Part shown: positions 6,707 to 8,236 of the stretch, piece by piece
Numbering within the stretch: the first letter of the stretch is position 1
How the letters are laid out: each line of letters opens with the position of its first letter
Assembly (NCBI GenBank): GCA_013139755.1
Contig: WTAG01000715.1
Coordinates: 1-8,236, forward strand
DNA length: 8,236 bases
Source of the DNA: Methylomarinum sp.
Lineage (GTDB): Bacteria; Pseudomonadota; Gammaproteobacteria; Methylococcales; Methylomonadaceae
Direction of reading: 5' to 3'
Notes under the pieces: generated by a model
The model's input: only the letters and a program-made list of their open reading frames with translations
What the model was told of the DNA's origin: nothing
Database searches by the model: none
Program-made: the position numbers and the translations under genes

Positions 6707-7426
6707 ATGTTTTTAAAAGAGTTTTATTCAGAGGTTAACGACTGTACAACAATTACAGCGGAGCAAGGTAGTTTGTTTGCAAAGGAAGTTGCGGGAGATT
6801 TTAATCCTCTACATGATATAGAAGCGAAACGGTTTTGCGTACCCGGTGATTTGCTGTTTGCTATTGTTTTAGAAAAATACGGTTTAAGTAAAAAAATGAA
6901 TTTTACTTTTACGGGGATGTTGGGACATGGTGTTACCCTGGATTTCCCTGAAACGGATACCGATCAATTTGATATTAATGGCAGCAACAATAAAACTATT
7001 CTTAAAGTTGAACGTAGTGGTGAAAGTATTACTGATGCTAAAACTATTGAAGCTTTAATTAAAGATTATGTGGCTTTTTCTGGGCATAACTTTCCTTATG
7101 TTTTAGTTCCATTAATGGCTAAACAGCAGGTGATGATTAATTTGACACGACCTTTGGTTATGTACGACAGCATGTCTTTAGAGTTTGATCATCTGAACTT
7201 TACTGACCCTAAAGTAGAAATGTTGGAGCCTGTTTTAAATGTTAGTGGTAAACGAGGAGATGCTTTTTTACATTTCCAGATCAAGTCTGGTGATGAAGTT
7301 GTCGGTAAAGGCTTTAAGAAAATAGTTATCAGCGGTATGCGTGAATATGAAGAAGAACCGATGCAAGCATTTGTAGATAATTATCTTGCAAGAAAAGAAG
7401 ATTATTTAGCCGTTGTCGTGTCTTGA
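6707..7426 (+). CDS. DUF3581-like protein with hotdog/MaoC-like motif
   Basis: A 239-residue protein that I recognise from memory as the DUF3581 family, known mainly from gammaproteobacteria and without an assigned function. The most conserved block is AKEVAGDFNPLHDIEAKRFCVPGDLLFA (25-52). Within it GDFNPLH (30-36) matches the GDxNPxH signature of MaoC-like (R)-specific enoyl-CoA hydratases, including an Asp31/His36 pair with the same spacing as the catalytic dyad of those enzymes. The PGDLLFA that follows corresponds in position to the hotdog helix, but lacks the HG pair. The second half (about 155-212) looks beta-rich and ends in DEVVGKGFKKIVI, as a second hotdog unit would. There is no signal peptide or membrane segment, and the C-terminus is acidic. 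It is the last gene of the aminotransferase-rhodanese operon, 16 nt after rhodanese. Its ribosome binding site is weak. The fold assignment is inference. Confidence 0.78.
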   Translation: MFLKEFYSEVNDCTTITAEQGSLFAKEVAGDFNPLHDIEAKRFCVPGDLLFAIVLEKYGLSKKMNFTFTGMLGHGVTLDFPETDTDQFDINGSNNKTILKVERSGESITDAKTIEALIKDYVAFSGHNFPYVLVPLMAKQQVMINLTRPLVMYDSMSLEFDHLNFTDPKVEMLEPVLNVSGKRGDAFLHFQIKSGDEVVGKGFKKIVISGMREYEEEPMQAFVDNYLARKEDYLAVVVS

Positions 7427-7448
7427 GTTTAATTGTTTGAGTATTGTG

Positions 7449-7468
7449 TAGCGGACTTCAGTCCGCTA
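7449..7468. repeat. Perfect hairpin TAGCGGAC-TTCA-GTCCGCTA between convergent genes
   Basis: A perfect 8-bp stem closes a TTCA loop. It lies between the DUF3581-like gene (+) and moeA (-) and so could stop transcripts from both sides, but neither strand has a T-run after the stem. The sequence belongs to a style of short palindrome (GGCTTCAGCC or GCGGACTTCAGTCCGC) that I associate with dispersed intergenic repeats. It shares its TTCA/TGAA loop with the hairpin at 3736-3751. Confidence 0.6.
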
Positions 7469-7518
7469 TCGATAACATTAAGATCTGTCGCGTTGTGAGT
7501 CGTGGTCTAAAGTACGCT

Positions 7519-8236
7519 CTAAAGTGATACTTCAAACGGTTCGACCGTAACTGTTTGTCCTGCTTTTACCCCTGCAGAATCAATAGGTAAAACAATATAA
7601 CAATTCGCTTTACTCATGGCACTCATAATATTAGAACCTTGTTTACCCGCTGACTCAACAAACAAATCACCTGACTCATTCTGGCTTAAAATGCCGCGTT
7701 GATATTCTTGTCTTCCCGGTTGTTTTTTTAGCTGACTGTTGCAAATAGCCTTTAATGTCAGTGGTTTTTTCATGGGTATGCCAGATAAATAGTTTAATGC
7801 AGGTAAAACTATTTTTTGGAATGTGGCTATGACAGAAACAGGGTTGCCAGGAAGTCCAAAAAAATAACAATCATTAATCTTGCCAAAGGCTAATGGTTTA
7901 CCTGGTTTTATGGCTATTTTCCAGAAATTAACTTCACCACACTCATCTAAAATCTCTTTAATGTAATCGGCTTCACCAACAGAAGCGCCGCCTGTGGTAA
8001 TAATGACATCATGTGTTTTTGCCGCAGAAAGCAATGACTGTTTAATTTTCTGTTTGTCATCCCTTATAACGCCTAAGTCAGAAATATTGCGGTTAAGGTC
8101 GTTAAGCAGGCCTGTTAGCGTGTAACGATTACTGTCATATATTTGCCCTGTTTGTAATGAATCACCTAGAGAGCTAAGTTCATCTCCGGTGGAGAAGAAG
8201 GCGATATTTTGTTGTCTTTTGACAGGAATATCATAA
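7519..8236 (-). CDS. moeA: Molybdopterin molybdenumtransferase MoeA (C-terminal part; 5' end outside window)
   Basis: Inserts molybdate into adenylylated molybdopterin to complete molybdenum cofactor synthesis in the cytoplasm. The frame is open to the right edge, so the N-terminus (about 170 residues of the usual 400 or so) is missing; a TTG at 8034 is internal. The visible 238 residues, counted from the edge, begin in the MoCF-fold domain III: IAFFSTGDEL (11-20), GQIYDSNRY (30-38), ITTGGASVGEADY (79-91, with the conserved catalytic-region Asp90), KPGKPLAFG (110-118) and GLPGNPVS (127-134). Domain IV, a small beta domain, follows and ends EPFEVSL. GASVGEADY has Ala where Val is common, a mild change. 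The gene converges with the DUF3581-like gene; its upstream neighbours are not visible. It shares a molybdenum/tungsten theme with tupA at the other edge but is not linked to it in an operon. Confidence 0.95.
   Translation of the reverse strand, partial: YDIPVKRQQNIAFFSTGDELSSLGDSLQTGQIYDSNRYTLTGLLNDLNRNISDLGVIRDDKQKIKQSLLSAAKTHDVIITTGGASVGEADYIKEILDECGEVNFWKIAIKPGKPLAFGKINDCYFFGLPGNPVSVIATFQKIVLPALNYLSGIPMKKPLTLKAICNSQLKKQPGRQEYQRGILSQNESGDLFVESAGKQGSNIMSAMSKANCYIVLPIDSAGVKAGQTVTVEPFEVSL

Noticed and set aside
7676..7870. Open frame on the minus strand within moeA in another frame
   Set aside because: It overlaps conserved MoeA domains; a shadow.

Overview
The window is ordinary chromosomal DNA from an AT-rich (very roughly 40% GC by eye) gammaproteobacterium. 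The best lineage indicators are a DksA followed immediately by GluQ (glutamyl-Q tRNA(Asp) synthetase) and a protein that looks like the DUF3581 family, both familiar in Gammaproteobacteria. The style of the small intergenic palindromes (CACAGAG-type and GGCTTCAGCC-type) would fit a methylotroph or sulfur-oxidiser-like lineage such as Methylococcales or Thiotrichales. That narrower placement is inference, and no gene here proves it.

Layout. At the left edge (+ strand) is the nearly complete gene for a TupA-type tungstate/molybdate periplasmic binding protein, missing only the very start of its signal peptide. Next (+) is a small unrecognised three-helix membrane protein. A convergent intergenic region with a long imperfect hairpin separates it from acs (-), AMP-forming acetyl-CoA synthetase. 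About 300 bases without a gene follow, holding a second, degenerate CACAGAG-type palindrome and a short TGAA-loop hairpin. Then come gluQ and dksA (-), a two-gene unit transcribed dksA to gluQ. A 112-bp divergent spacer carries a good sigma70-like promoter for dksA. On the + strand a tight three-gene operon follows: a fold-type I aminotransferase, a single-domain rhodanese (10-nt overlap) and the DUF3581-like protein. A convergent spacer with another short hairpin leads to moeA (-), whose N-terminal part lies beyond the right edge.

How the genes relate. tupA and moeA belong to the same broad theme, molybdate/tungstate uptake and insertion into molybdopterin, but they lie at opposite ends, are not co-transcribed, and no permease or ATPase gene is seen. 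dksA and gluQ link the ppGpp-dependent stringent response to tRNA(Asp) modification, an arrangement known from enterics. acs feeds acetate into acetyl-CoA. The aminotransferase, rhodanese and DUF3581-like genes are probably co-transcribed, but their functional link is not evident.

No mobile element, CRISPR array, RNA gene or defence system was found. The points most worth a second look are: gluQ has no ATG, GTG or TTG start and sits in the same reading frame directly after the dksA stop codon; the DUF3581-like protein carries a MaoC/R-hydratase-like GDxNPxH motif; and acs is bracketed by inverted copies of a 13-bp repeat core.
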